From positions 7,316,001 through 7,380,000 of the forward strand of contig NC_046680.1 of NCBI RefSeq assembly GCF_009870125.1: 64,000 nt of DNA, given 5' to 3'. Source of the DNA: Drosophila pseudoobscura (Eukaryota > Arthropoda > Insecta > Diptera > Drosophilidae). The notes beneath the pieces are model-generated. The model saw only the letters and a list, made by a program, of their open reading frames with translations. It searched no databases and was not told where the DNA came from. Position numbers and translations under genes: made by a program. Shown piece after piece: positions 38,666-53,890 of the stretch (positions within the stretch are counted from its first letter, which is position 1; every line of letters starts with the position of its first letter).

Positions 38666-39242
38666 CAGGCGGCGGACCTCGAGCCGATTGATGTAGTCTG
38701 ACCTTATTAATTAGATATTTTGATAACCGTTTTGTGTACATAGTGCGTTGTATAGCATTCATAAAGAAGTGTATTGTTTCCATTCGAGAGCGTACGAGTA
38801 TCAGAGCCGATCTGATTCTAGTTTTATCCTACCCATTATACTAGTACATGTCGTATATCACTAATGTTATTTTAAATGTATTCGTTCAACAGGCCGGAAT
38901 GTTAACCATTATCCTAAGCCATCTTTCAAGTTTACACTTTTGATATATTGCGTACAAATACTATATACTACATATACGATATATATATTTATATATTTTG
39001 TAATCTTGTGTGTGCGTGTGTCAGAGTCTCTTCGTTTTAAGTGCCGAACTATCATTAGTAATAGCGTAGTTATACTGCTATGTAAATACAGTTTATCCGT
39101 ACACTTTTCGTACATCAATAAAACCGGAAGGACCGTCCGCCCCTCACGGCAGTCCAATTTCTGAACGCTATGTCTCTTTCTGGTCACTGCCGGACGGACT
39201 CGCTGTTTGATTGAGTTCCTGTTTGCCTGAAAGTACACATGC
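38666..39242. other. Convergent 3' region between the SLC37 and ABC transporter genes
   Basis: AT-rich sequence with no coding content. A plus-strand AATAAA at 39,117-39,122 and an ATAAAG near 38,761 are possible polyadenylation signals for the SLC37 gene. No minus-strand AATAAA was found for the ABC gene, which may use a variant signal. Confidence 0.45.
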
Positions 39243-43903
<4,661 letters not shown>

Positions 43904-43957
43904 TGCTCAGAACGGTTGACGGACTACAAGTGAACCACTTCTGGCCATGACAGCTCT

Positions 43958-43963
43958 TTTAAA
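43958..43963 (-). promoter_or_regulatory. TATA-like element of the ABC transporter gene
   Basis: CATTTAAAAG on the minus strand lies 55-60 bp upstream of the ATG at 43,903, so transcription would start near 43,930 with a very short leader. A palindromic CRE (TGACGTCA) at about 43,989-43,996 lies just upstream. Both are motif calls only. Confidence 0.35.
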
Positions 43964-44678
43964 TGCTCCCAGACTGTGTCGGGAGCTGTGACGTCAGTCT
44001 GCTGAATGTTGGCCCGAGGAGCCACCATCTTATATTATAAGCTTTTGCACTAGGCACAACATGCGACAAGCGATAAAGTAGTCAACCACTTGGCCAGTTC
44101 TCCGGCCGCCGGCTAGCTCTTTGATAGTCGTAGATTGATAGTGACTAAGACGTAATCGATGGTTAAGTTGGCCTGCGCTTTTGATGGGGGCCATTGCTGT
44201 AGTCTGCAGTCGTTTTTAGCTTCCTCTATAAATCTTCGGGGGATTCTGTGAGAAAACTGGATAAATGACTTTTATGCGCCTTTGTTTTGGCCCACGGTGT
44301 GATAAAACCAGGTATCATAGCTCCAAACGTGGCCTTTATGATAGAGCATTTCCCTCGCGGCGGCGCTGCATCCTTATCTTATCGTGCGCAATTATTATGC
44401 TACTACTATCATTTTTGGGGCCAAACACGAAACTTGATGTTTGGCCAGCAGTTCAATAGACCCAGATAATACCAGATTGGTTCTTCATTCATGACTAAAA
44501 TTTTTATGATCTTCAATTAAGAACAAAGGGAATAGATACACAGAGCGTTCCACAGGCCACAGGGGATAAGGCACACGAGTGGTTAATACGGACTTGGAAT
44601 GCTAAAAGCACACAAATAAAATAGGCTGCAACGAATACTTGTAATTTACGATATATATACAGACAATTTGGATAAACT
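43964..44678. other. Intergenic: ABC transporter promoter side and 3' flank of the lipid-transfer gene
   Basis: No coding gene is seen. A plus-strand CTATAAAT (44,224-44,231) is followed by only short frames without a recognisable product. The GATA-rich stretch (GCGATAAAG near 44,070, TTATCTTATC near 44,374) could be intestinal or fat-body GATA-factor sites serving the transporter. Confidence 0.35.
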
Positions 44679-45511
44679 CTAGGGCAAATTGTGGAGATCG
44701 TGCAGCGTGTAGAGCTGTTCCGTGCGGTCGTAGGCCCTCCGGGTGTTCGCCAGCATTTCCGGCAGCTTTGAAATTGCACTTTGCACATCCTGGCAGACGC
44801 GAGTGAGCAGATCCCCACGAGATGGCATCGCATACATGGCCAGGCGGGCGCCCTTTCGTATTAAAAATGCATGATGCTTACCAAGAGTGTCGTCATAGGC
44901 CGTTCTGCACACGTTAGCAGTCTTCTCGTCGTTCGGCAGGTCTTGCAGGCGCTTCAGAAACTCGTAGAAAAACTCTAAGATAAGGGAACAAAGACAATCA
45001 GCAAAGGTGCCAAATGTTTACAACAACAAAAGCTGTCCAACCAACCAAGGCCACGATGGAGACGCAGTAGAGTGCGGCTACCCGACACATAGCCTTTTTT
45101 CGTCAGCAGATTAGCGTCCCTCTCATAAACCAGCATTGCTTTAAAGGTCTCGAAATTTTTCTGCTCCTCAGTATCAGTCTTCCGTAGCTCGTAGAGAATG
45201 TCTATTTTGCTGCGAACATCACTGCTCACGAAACCAAAGATGCTGCCCATCAGCTGAAAGAACCTGCAATCATCCCAATAAAGGTAAAAGTGGATGCTTT
45301 AAGGACCTCCCGGCTATGCTTACCTCATAATTTCTTCGTAGGCCGCCAGATAGGCATCCAAGAGGACGTCATCTTCTTCCAGGAGACTGCTTGCGAACAG
45401 CTCGGCCACCTTTTCAATATCGAAGCATTCTGCTGTCTCCTTAGCGGTATTGAGAGATTCCTCCGTGTCATTTTCAGACAGAGTCGGGTTTGGTTCATTA
45501 AATTCAGACAT
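44679..45511 (-). CDS. GLTP-domain lipid transfer protein, ceramide-1-phosphate transfer protein type, three exons, 233 aa
   Basis: Exons in coding order: 45324-45511, 45046-45263, 44679-44974; phases agree. GLTP-fold proteins carry a single sphingolipid between membranes through a two-layer all-helical pocket; the CPTP subgroup carries ceramide-1-phosphate. The N-terminal 35 residues are acidic and probably disordered. The domain shows the lipid-head-group region FGFVSSDVRSKIDILYEL, the RTLLRLHRGLEF segment supplying two arginines that in CPTP contact the phosphate, and the GKHHAFLIRKGARLAMYAMP segment with the conserved histidine. The arginine pair favours CPTP over glucosyl-type GLTP, where a tryptophan stacks on the sugar. 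A Motif 1 promoter element (GGTCACACTG, minus strand, 45,543-45,552) lies about 35 bp upstream of the ATG. I recall the fly orthologue as CG30392, without certainty. Confidence 0.92.
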
Positions 45512-45542
45512 TTTAAACAGGTTTTTTTTATTGCAGATTGAT

Positions 45543-45552
45543 CAGTGTGACC
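45543..45552 (-). promoter_or_regulatory. Motif 1 (M1BP) promoter element of the lipid-transfer gene
   Basis: GGTCACACTG on the minus strand is an exact match to the Motif 1 core of TATA-less housekeeping promoters in flies. It is followed upstream by several Motif 6-like GGTATATTT words (45,560-45,615), the usual partner of Motif 1. Confidence 0.65.
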
Positions 45553-45553
45553 G

Positions 45554-45752
45554 ATAAAATATACCGTCTGACCCTCACAAATATACCGAAACAGACCGTC
45601 TTACTTTAAAAATATACCGTAAATGTACTGACGAATTCAAGTTTAATTATACATATTCCTCAATTTTGCCATTTAGCCATATAATTTTATAAGATTGATG
45701 AATCAATTTTCTACTTGACTGGCCTATTCTTAGTACTTGCTTTTGTTGGATT
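45554..45752. repeat. Dispersed promoter repeat, copy A
   Basis: About 200 bp clearly related to 49,111-49,338 in the same orientation. Shared blocks include TAAAATATACC, the 19-base stretch ACTGACGAATTCAAGTTYW, ACATATTCCTC, CATTTAGCCAT, ATTTTCTA..TGACTG and ACTTGCTTTT.TTGGAT. It sits directly upstream of the lipid-transfer gene's start. It contains repeated GGTATATTT/Motif 6 words. Confidence 0.8.
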
Positions 45753-45905
45753 TCTATATACCGTTGATTAATAGATAAATTTAATAGTTTGATGAAATTG
45801 ACACAAGTATTTTTAAGACCTGGTCACAATATGCGGAAATTCAAATTCCAGAATCTTTGCATTTAATTTATATTTATTTGTATGTAAGCTACGGAAAAAT
45901 TACGT

Positions 45906-46957
45906 TTATGCCGATGAGAGATTACCGCTGCCGCTGCCAGCGCCTTTCTTCGTAGGACGATACGCGATGACATATCGCTGGGCTACGGGCAGAGGCTCCG
46001 CATAGCCGTTCATATAGGACGAGTCCTCGAAGAGAACATCATACTCTTCTGTGGCAGTCGCAGGCAGGCGGTGGACAATGGCTTTGTAGAAACAGGTTGT
46101 TTGTGGATACAACGCCATCACTACAGTGTCCTTGGGAAACAGAGCGTGACCATCAGTCTCAGGATTGGCACGCATTAGGGGTAGCGGAATAACTTTCCTT
46201 TTGCTGAGAACATGGCGATCCTTTTGCTCTTCATCAATGTCAATCACGTCGTACTTATTTTGGCGATGCAAAAACTGAACCACCTCCGCCAGTATCCAGT
46301 TCTCCTCTTCATCGATGCCCTTTGCCAAAGCGGCTACGTTGTCGCCCACCTTTCGGGAAAAAATCGGACAATATGACTATAAATCATCACATTCACTTCT
46401 CAATAAAGGACTAACTCACCTTGGCCACGTAGTTTCCCTCGGCTGGAATTGCTCCACATAAGGCTGGAGCCCGTTCGCCTGGTTTGCTCACAAACAAAGG
46501 CAAAGTTTGGGCAGAGAGCTGCACCATTTTCATGAGTGCGCCGCGACGAATAGCTTCTTTGTTGCCAGCATTCCGAGCTGTGTGAACGGATGATTTAGAA
46601 CCAGAAACATGTTATCATATCCGCTTGAACTCACCCTGAATGCGACGTTCGTTGCGAATGCTCCGAATTTCGTGGATTTTTGCTAGAGCGGCTCTAATGG
46701 TGGCCTCCTCCTGCGAGGTCTCCAACATGCTGGCCTTTAGCAGGGGTTTCACCTTGGCATTGTTTGTCTGAAGGGAACGTACAAGAGTTGAGATGGAGTT
46801 CTCTGCCCGACGACGCTCCTCATCAACAATGTGAATCTGTTGTTGAATATCTTTCAGGCGATCCTACGGGAGATGCATCAAGTTAATTTTATTACTTTCT
46901 GTCATTATCTTGGCTTACCTGAATCTGCTGAGCTGCACTCTCTGCAGTTAGTGGCAT
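45906..46957 (-). CDS. Sgf29: SGF29, SAGA/ATAC chromatin-reader subunit, four exons, 289 aa
   Basis: Exons in coding order: 46919-46957, 46635-46863, 46420-46577, 45906-46349; phases agree. SGF29 binds H3K4me2/3 through tandem Tudor domains and helps recruit the Gcn5 acetyltransferase complexes SAGA and ATAC in the nucleus. The N-terminal half is coiled-coil-like (DRLKDIQQQIHIVDEERRRA, IRAALAKIHEIRSIRNERR). The C-terminal exon, residues 143-289, carries the SGF29 domain: VGDNVAALAKGIDEEENWIL, YDVIDIDEEQ, FPKDTVVMALYPQTTCFYKA and EYDVLFEDSSY, which fit the two Tudor barrels with their aromatic cage residues. Length matches metazoan SGF29 (about 290 aa). A minus-strand AATAAA (45,873-45,878) lies 28 bp past the stop, so the 3' end runs into the promoter repeat of the next gene. 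Confidence 0.95.
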
Positions 46958-47306
46958 TTTGTTAATAATTTATATTTTCAATTGGAAATTTTTGTAAACA
47001 AACAAAAAGTATCGTCTGAATCGCGTCGGTGCGTGACTATCGCATGACAAAATATCGATGGAGTATTTATATTGTTTTTGGCGGCAAAATCTTCTGGTCC
47101 TAGTCAATCTGATAAAATTATATATTTAGGGTTGAGGTTTCTATCTTATCTAGTCAGGATAGATCTGCACTAAGAAATTACATACATGGCCATTTTCCGC
47201 CTTTAAACACAAGCTGTTATCCCATTTAAATAAAGAGGGCTTAAGTGGGCTAAGGGTCGGACCGTATATTTCTTCTCCACAAAACCGCGGTCACACTTTT
47301 CCTCTT
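46958..47306. promoter_or_regulatory. Divergent promoter region between SGF29 and RpL29
   Basis: About 350 bp separate the SGF29 start (minus) and the RpL29 transcription start (plus). It holds a DRE-like TATCGATG (47,053-47,060; one mismatch to TATCGATA) about 100 bp upstream of the SGF29 ATG, and a Motif 1 element GGTCACACT (47,289-47,297, plus strand) just before the RpL29 pyrimidine initiator. These are standard fly housekeeping promoter words. Confidence 0.55.
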
Positions 47307-47313
47307 CTTTTCC
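47303..47313 (+). promoter_or_regulatory. TCT (polypyrimidine) initiator of RpL29
   Basis: The stretch CTTTTCCTCTTCTTTTCC matches the TCT initiator used by ribosomal protein genes, with transcription beginning at a C inside the pyrimidine run (about 47,307). The resulting mRNA would begin with a 5' TOP tract that makes translation TOR-responsive. A GTAGGT donor near 47,331 and an acceptor (AACATAG) just before the ATG could form a 5' UTR intron of about 180 bp. Confidence 0.55.
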
Positions 47314-47520
47314 GCTGAAGTGTCAAAAACGTAGGTTGCAACAGAAATTTTGTCAATAATAAATCCGGAAAAGCGTTGATTTTCGCAATAAATCGACCAG
47401 ATCTGGGAGTGATAATGTATTTCCCGTGCCTTGAAGTATTTGTAATGTGGAATATTTTCTGTTTTCATGCTCCGTGAACCCCTGGATGCTCGGATATTTG
47501 CGTTGGAAACATAGTTTGAG

Positions 47521-47820
47521 ATGGCCAAGTCAAAGAATCACACAAACCACAACCAGAACAAGAAGGCCCATCGCAATGGCATCAAGCGCCCTATGCGTAA
47601 GCGCCACGAGTCCACCATGGGCGTAAGTAGACAGAATTGGTTTATTTTATATGCGAGCACATATCCTAACCCGGCTTATCTTTTTGAACAGATGGATGTC
47701 AAGTTCCTGATCAACCAGCGGTACGCACGCAAGGGTAACCTGTCCCGCGAAGAGTCGGTGAAGAAATACAACGAACGCATCGCCTCGCAGCAGGGCAAGC
47801 CCAAGCCCATTACTTTGTAG
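47521..47820 (+). CDS. RpL29: 60S ribosomal protein L29 (eL29), two coding exons, 76 aa
   Basis: Exons 47521-47622 and 47692-47820 join in phase 0 across a 69-bp intron. The protein starts [20 protein letters not shown], the hallmark of eL29, followed by [20 protein letters not shown] and NQRYARKGN. It is a small, very basic large-subunit ribosomal protein. The 76-aa length equals that I recall for Drosophila RpL29. Reading through the intron would give a false 99-aa product with an intron-encoded insert; the removed segment starts GTAAGT and ends TTTTTGAACAG. The 3' end converges on QNG1. Confidence 0.98.
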   Translation: MAKSKNHTNHNQNKKAHRNGIKRPMRKRHESTMGVSRQNWFILYASTYPNPAYLFEQMDVKFLINQRYARKGNLSREESVKKYNERIASQQGKPKPITL

Positions 47821-47866
47821 ATTCCAGACAACATCCGATCTTGGTTAGAAGAGAGCCCGTTGTTTA

Positions 47867-47872
47867 ATTAAA
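47867..47872 (+). terminator. Polyadenylation signal ATTAAA (RpL29)
   Basis: The common variant hexamer lies 47 bp after the stop codon and would place cleavage near 47,890, inside the predicted 3' end of the opposite gene. Confidence 0.5.
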
Positions 47873-47902
47873 GGAAATCAATTTAACGTATGCGCCAACA
47901 TG

Positions 47903-47908
47903 TTTATT
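47903..47908 (-). terminator. Polyadenylation signal AATAAA (QNG1)
   Basis: TTTATT on the plus strand, 18 bp past the QNG1 stop codon, reads AATAAA on the minus strand. Cleavage near 47,885 would overlap the RpL29 3' end by a few bases. Confidence 0.5.
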
Positions 47909-47925
47909 CGTGGTCAAGTTGATAG

Positions 47926-49024
47926 TTAATAGTAAATGCTCAAGACTTTGTGGAATGGGATATGTTCCAAGTCCGCCTGATACTGGCGTCTATAGTCCCA
48001 GAGGTACTGGTCAATCACAACAGAATTCACGTTGTCGGGAGAGATTTCTGGATGGTTTTCCTTCAAGGATTTCATCACCTCATCTCTGACCTGCTCGATT
48101 ATGTATATCGATGCTCCGCGTATCTCCACCTCCATTGGATCTCCGTTCTCCAGAATTGTATCCGATTTGAGCACCTCTAGCAACTCCGGCGTGTACTGCA
48201 AGCTGCCGAAGTGCACCAGCACCTGTGGAATACGGTAGTCGGCGAACATGGTGATCTGATCGATGTCGTGGAAAAAGCCCAGACCCTTGCCCCTGTAACA
48301 GGACCAGATATCGCCGACAAGTATCTGAGCCCGTTTCAGGATCGAAACGCGCTTTCCCGCAAAGTCTGCCTGGTCCCGGAAACACGGGAATTCCTCGACA
48401 ATCAGCTCGAGCAGACGCACAGCCGATTTGTCGGCTGCCTTGATCACATTCTCGAAGCGGCCATCGTACTTCTTTAGCAGGCTGTTGCCCACTTCATGGA
48501 GACAGTCGAGCCGTTTCTGGATCAGCGGTATCTTTGTCTCGCCGTCGTCCGATCGGAATATATGTTCCACCGTCTTCATGTCGATTTCTGAGTAGAACTT
48601 TGCATTCGTCACATTTAAGCCGTCAGCGATGGCCCTTTTAATGGCTGCACAGAGGGCAAAGTATCCCGTGTAGCCATCAACCTTGTATTTGGTATAGTTA
48701 TCTATGAAAAGATTAGTCAGATTAGGTTGGAGATCATTTCATGTGATGCCAAAATTACACACTCGGTGTCCAGAAGCAAAAGTTCAGGGTGTCCAAGACA
48801 AAAACCCAGTCAGCGGCTCCTGAATATGCTTCAGGCTTGCTATCGTCCGGATTTGGATGCAGCTCATGTTGCGAAAAGTTCTCCACTCCTATGCGCTTGC
48901 TCTGCAGGCCGTCCAGAATCTCCTTGGACAGCTTTTCGATGCCTTCAGGCAGCACTCGAACGTGCTTGGCATGCTGCACGATGTGAGCTCCAGATTCTCG
49001 TGGGCTTAGGCTTTTGCTTACCAT
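47926..49024 (-). CDS. Qng1: Queuosine 5'-phosphate N-glycosylase/hydrolase (QNG1, DUF2419 family), two exons, 345 aa
   Basis: Exons in coding order: 48763-49024 and 47926-48701, joined in phase 1 across a 61-bp intron with a GTGTGT donor. QNG1 (human C9orf64) releases queuine base from queuosine 5'-monophosphate so that diet- or microbe-derived queuosine can be reused for tRNA wobble modification. Family landmarks are LNFCFWTP at the exon junction, YKVDGYTGYFALCAAIKRA, KRAQILVGDIWSCYRGKGLG, ITMFADYRIPQVLVHFG with the conserved FADYR/PQ motif, EVEIRGASIYIIEQV, and the terminal DQYLWDYRR and PFHKVLSIYY. Length matches the human enzyme (about 340 aa). The ATG at 49,024 is the first in frame. 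The upstream sequence is the second copy of a promoter repeat also found before the lipid-transfer gene. Confidence 0.95.
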
Positions 49025-49110
49025 CTTGATAGTCCTTATAAACCTTGAAAGTATCTTTAAAAAAAGATAAAATTAAAATTTAAAAAATCGTACCCAGTGT
49101 GGGTTTATCT

Positions 49111-49338
49111 ATAAAATATACCATCCGACACTCAGAAATATACCGTCTCATTTTAAAAATCGACCGTAAATATACTGACGAATTCAAGTTCTATTTTACA
49201 TATTCCTCGTTTTTGATATTCCGTCGAATATTACCAGCTATATAGAACATTTAGCCATGCCCACATAATTTTGTCCGATTAATGAACCTATTTTCTAATT
49301 GACTGATTTACTTTTAACACTTGCTTTTATTGGATCTT
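49111..49338. repeat. Dispersed promoter repeat, copy B
   Basis: Homologous to 45,554-45,752 in the same orientation and likewise placed 85 bp upstream of the start of a minus-strand gene (QNG1). A degenerate Motif 1-like CAGTGTG (49,096-49,102) adjoins it. Copy B carries an extra ~30 bp block (near 49,212-49,245) absent from copy A. Confidence 0.8.
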
Positions 49339-49339
49339 G

Positions 49340-51097
49340 TCTTAAAAAACGTTTTAGGGAAAAAGGTCAAACAAAAACAACGAAAATAGTTATTCCGTTG
49401 AATAATGTTGGCTAAGACCTCTAGCTCTGACTTTCATCGCTGCCCAACACTTACATTCAATTTTTTTGTATAAAAAAACAAGCCAGCAGCAGCTGACGTC
49501 GGTGTCGCGATATAATGTCCCAAAATACGAATTAAATGGCTTAGGCTGGTTATCAAACCAAAGAAAGCATCCTGTGAGATTGTGTAATACTCCCTGTCCA
49601 TCTGTATGTCAAGTATTTACTAACCAAAAAAGTGCGAATTCGCTATCAAAACACACACAAAAGTCGTGCCGTGAAGGAGTCGGTTTTTAAGCAAATTAGT
49701 TTCTCTTCGTGACACCTTGTTTAACCTAATCTAAGTTTGTGAATGCATTAAAAAGTATACGAAAATATCACTCGCAGACGTACTATTTCAACACCCAAAA
49801 AGTTCTTTGTGCTGTGAACAAATATTTTATCGACGTTTCAGTTTGCCATCAACACAAACAGACACACACACTCTTCACGCGTTCATTACATACACAAACG
49901 TATGTACATATGTAAGGGCGCTGAAGATACAGATACACGTGCGCTCAGCTGTGCCCCCCACCCAAATGACGCCTGTTTTCATTCAAGTCTGATCCTGCAC
50001 AAATCGCGACTCTTTGAGACTGAGAAACAACGACACACTGCTCTGCAACGAGATTCATTCAACAGGTGAGCCCGAGTACCCCTACATTGCGTGGACTGAG
50101 CATAAGTAAGAATCCCCCAAAGATGTCCAGTAGTTGCCGTAATGGTTATAAATAATATTTCGTATAATTTCGTTTTTAGACACCAGCATTCTGGTAATTA
50201 TCATAGCTGTAGTGTGCTGTCGCCCAAAGTGCTAATTAATTTGCACAATCCTACTGAGATCTGTAGAATCATTCAGTCAGACTCTTAATTAGTTCGCTAG
50301 AATACATATGTATGTATATCCCGTTTGGTATTGTTCTTGACTATAGTATACATATTCGAATATGTGCATATGTATGTGTATAATAAGTAGTTTACATAAA
50401 TATATTTAAAGACCTAGAACTTGCAGAATCATCTACTGTATACCCACACAGACTCGTATTTATTTTTATAATATTCTCGGGTCTATTCCAATATGTGTTT
50501 TCTTCTAGTTTTTGTCACTATTCGCCAATTAAATGGCTTTAGACAGGAAGTAGGTATTTTCCTTTATCCACTATAGCCTTCTTACTTGCTTTATTTGTAA
50601 TCTGTCATAATTGAAGAGTATATTAATATTGTAGTGCTCTGCAGTAAGACATTCTTTATCTCTCCCGTTATCGTGCACTTCACCCGAAAGGCTGGCAGTA
50701 AGCTTGACACTCGAATCCAAGCAATCGAAATATAATATCTTTCAGTGCATTCCGTTCTCGATCATCATTAAGTTGCCGCTCGTCACTTATTGAATGCTCA
50801 TCAGCTGTCAAGTGTTAATTTGTGCCGATTATATTCGTATCTATAATTTTTCCATGCCAAGTAATGGACTCTAAATCTGTAAAGGTAATTGAAATCTTCT
50901 AATTCACTGTATCACAAATCGACGCTAATTTGCCTGATAAACGATGTCAAATCAGACGCTTCTTGCCAATGATTGAACGCCTTCCCCTGGGTCTCAGTTT
51001 GTTTTCACATCGGGTCGTTACCTGACGCAGAATCTTGGCCAGTGAAGTCCAAGCTAAGCTTCAAAATTACATTGTAAAGCATTGTAAAGTGTACAAC
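49340..51097 (+). other. Upstream region of the Kidins220 gene with a probable untranslated first exon
   Basis: No long coding frame is convincing. A strong donor (TTCAACAG followed by GTGAGC) at 50,065/50,066 ends a stretch beginning near 49,930 that looks like an untranslated exon; its left end is not defined. The rest is AT-rich with CATATGTATG-type short repeats. Confidence 0.4.
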
Positions 51098-51193
51098 ATG
51101 GTGGAGAGTGTTCCGGTCTACTCCATTTCGCATTTCATGGAAATGCGTTCGATAGGGCCATCAAATGACGAGGGCCGCATATCTAAAGAACAA
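51098..51193 (+). CDS. Alternative first coding exon 1 of Kidins220 (32 codons)
   Basis: An ATG opens 32 codons (MVESVPVYSISHFMEM and on to ISKEQ) ending at an excellent donor (CAA followed by GTGAGT) in phase 0. The common body exon at 57,682 also begins in phase 0, so it can join directly. The peptide has no recognised domain. Its coding nature is inferred from the start, donor and phase; conservation or RNA would settle it. Confidence 0.5.
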
Positions 51194-52126
51194 GTGAGTG
51201 AAATGATACAAAAGGAGAACTTGGATTCAAAGGTGCTCAAAAGAGAATCTTTCGGGTGATCTTGCACCCGGTCTCCGAAGATACATTCTCAAGGAAGCAG
51301 GCATGTCGATTGTACCCTTTAGATATTCCACTAAATATCACAATCGTATAGAATACGAGTTGTTACCTCGGTGAACACTCTGTTATTAGATTCCGTTTGT
51401 GTATATTCCTCCAGAAAGCGTATGAAACACTTCGGCATGCCCAAACACAGCCTTGTCTTAGTTTTTGTTTCCATTTTGACATTACCCTACATTCCGGCAT
51501 CACGTGCACACACACACACACACCCACTCAAGTTCCCACGAACACCCGCACACATTGTTAACAAACGGTATTATTTTGGGTTGCAATTTCTCATTTTATC
51601 AAAAACAAAATAAATAAAACAAAAACTGAAGGAAAACCACGAGAGAGGGCGAGAGCACGAGAAAGAGAGTGTGTGCGAAAGTTGTTGCTGTTGTTCCTCT
51701 CTTTCTGCGCCATCGGTTACAGTTAGTTTTCCAGCAGAGTGCGCCGCGTGCGCTCCACTCACCGACTAATCGCCGCTTTTATATTCCAAATAGATTATAG
51801 TCGGGCAATTTGCATTTCTCTAAAGCTAAACAATATACTACGTGTTTACCTATACACATACCCGTAATCCGTAATCACAGACGAATCAGAATCGTTCCGG
51901 GGAGATGCTCCTCAGTGCTGCCGTGTCTCTGTCTCCGTCTGGGCGGCCCTAAAACGGGAAACGATAGTCGCGAGTAAATATTTGGCCCGGGGCTTAAGTC
52001 CAGTGACACGCTGTAAACTGATAATAAAAGTGTACTAAAAGAGTTACACACTCCACTCCCGTGGTATTGGAGGTGGTTCCAGGCTGCCAATAGAAGGAGA
52101 GAGGGAGAGAGAGAGAAAGAGCCGGA

Positions 52127-52297
52127 ATGAAGCGCACACCCAAATTGCACGAGGTGGGGCGGGCCTACTCGGAGATGTCGCCCCTCAATCCGGACTCTCC
52201 GCCTGCACCGGTGGCCAGTACCAGCGGCTATGGCAGCATTTTTCCCTTCGGCCTGCTGCGCGGCTCCTTCGGTCGCGGCGGCAATGCTGCGGTACAG
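52127..52297 (+). CDS. Alternative first coding exon 2 of Kidins220 (57 codons)
   Basis: An ATG after a GA-rich leader opens MKRTPKLHEVGRAYSEMSPL and continues with a Ser/Pro- and Gly-rich stretch to GNAAVQ, ending at a phase-0 donor (CAG followed by GTGGGT). The GC-rich third positions contrast with the AT-rich flanks, which supports coding use. The peptide is basic at the start and otherwise disordered-looking. Confidence 0.65.
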
Positions 52298-52459
52298 GTG
52301 GGTTCTGCCAGACGACAAAGTAAAGCTTAATCGCCCCGTCATCCGTTCTATATGGTATATGGGGGAGACTGACTGCTTATCGGGTTTCCCACTACAGATG
52401 TATGTACTGTACATACTCGTATTGCCTGAAATGAGATTGTTTTACCGATAAGTAAGCAG

Positions 52460-53890
52460 ACGGCCGGGCATATGGTTGGCATGGTATGGTTTTGTTCTTT
52501 ATATTTTATCGTGACGATTAGTTAAGGCGCCTCGAATCGTACATACCCTTCAACATACGTCATACCTCTACATGACATATATTTTTATAATCTTTACGGC
52601 ATGCTGCCCCAAAGTATGCAACGCTAAAAAGTGATTTACTTTAGGCGCTCGAAATGGCGGCAATTCAAAAGCAACAGAAAAACGAAACCCATCACGCGAT
52701 CAATGATACAGGGAGAGGCTTTTCCGTTGTGCACTCTATTTTCTGTGGGATGCATTTATCTGTCTATCTAAATCTAGATATTCCTATCAGATACAGTAAC
52801 TTTTGAAATTCCATTCATATTCTGTTCATCCCTTCCGGTTTCAGTCCGATTCTATTTGTCTTTCTGGGAGGAAACGAAATTAAGAAAAGGTAATTAGCAG
52901 CACCATACTTTTCCATTGTCTTTGTTTATTAGGAAGCAGCCGCAGCAGTAATATCTTTGCGTGGTGTTCCTTTTAGTATCCGCGGCTTATCTGAATAGGT
53001 TTATCGGTGCTGTTTGCTCAATTAATGAAAACTAAATAGAATAAGGCGGATCGGAACGTTTGGTGGGCCAGAGGCAACATTTATACATATATGATGCTAC
53101 CCCATTCGGGGCGCCGACAGTTCATTGAAGGCGCCTTTGCCAAGCAGTCGATGCGCAGCTTCGGGAATTAATAATCTGCATACATATATATCTCTTCAAT
53201 CGATATCGAAATCGGCCTTCAAAACGGAACTTAACGGCGAAAGTTTGGCGAAAATGTTCAAGGCCCGCTTAAAGACGAGTCCCAGCGGCGGGGGTGAGGT
53301 GTGTCTTCTATCTATCTATCTATCTATCTGTTATTTATATCTGTTGTATGACAATTAAGAAAGCAAGTAAGAACCTTATAGTCGTGCTGGCGCCCTCCAT
53401 TATCTGTCTAAAACGAGCTGACAGCCCCTGACATGTGACAGAGAAAGCCCCAGGAGAATTAAAGAATCAATCTCTGTTAGAAATGTTATCAATACTATGT
53501 CCATTCTTTGTGTTATAGGAAATGCTTATGCATAGAATAGATCCATACAGAAAGTGTGTGCAAGTGGAAAAAATCCAGAAAATAGCGGAATCTAGATATA
53601 GGAATCTTGCATCAGTCAATCAATTTGGATTCATTAAGAGGCAATGTCTCTCCATGTTGTTGTTGTTGTTGTTGCTCCCCCAATCAATAGCATTTCAGGC
53701 GTTCTTCGATCGAAATCAATTGGAAGATAAAAACTGCTTTAGAACGCAAAGCTTTAGATAAGTAAATATGTGATGATGTACTAACCATCGTAGATGCACA
53801 CAGATACATCCCAGGATACATCCCCCGATGAGATAAGCCCCCCCATTCATTTCAACATCTTCGAGTGTCGTACAGCGAGAACCCACCGTC
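52460..53890 (+). other. Intron/intergenic between alternative first exons
   Basis: No supported exon. It holds a TCTA tetramer tandem (53,307-53,330) and a GTT run (53,659-53,671). A short ATG frame at 53,254 ends at a donor in the wrong phase (1) for the common body and was not accepted. Confidence 0.45.
53307..53330. repeat. TCTA tetranucleotide microsatellite
   Basis: Six tandem TCTA units following a purine-rich stretch, in non-coding DNA between Kidins220 first exons. Confidence 0.75.

Noticed and set aside
44226..44459. TATA-like element followed by a 64-codon plus-strand frame
   Set aside because: The frame has no recognisable product and the TATA word is common in AT-rich DNA; not enough for a gene call.
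47623..47691. RpL29 reading straight through to give 99 aa
   Set aside because: The insert is bounded by GTAAGT and TTTTTGAACAG, and removing it restores the 76-aa ribosomal protein.
53254..53297. ATG-led candidate fifth first exon of Kidins220 (MFKARLKTSPSGGG)
   Set aside because: Its donor is in phase 1, which does not match the phase-0 start of the common body exon.
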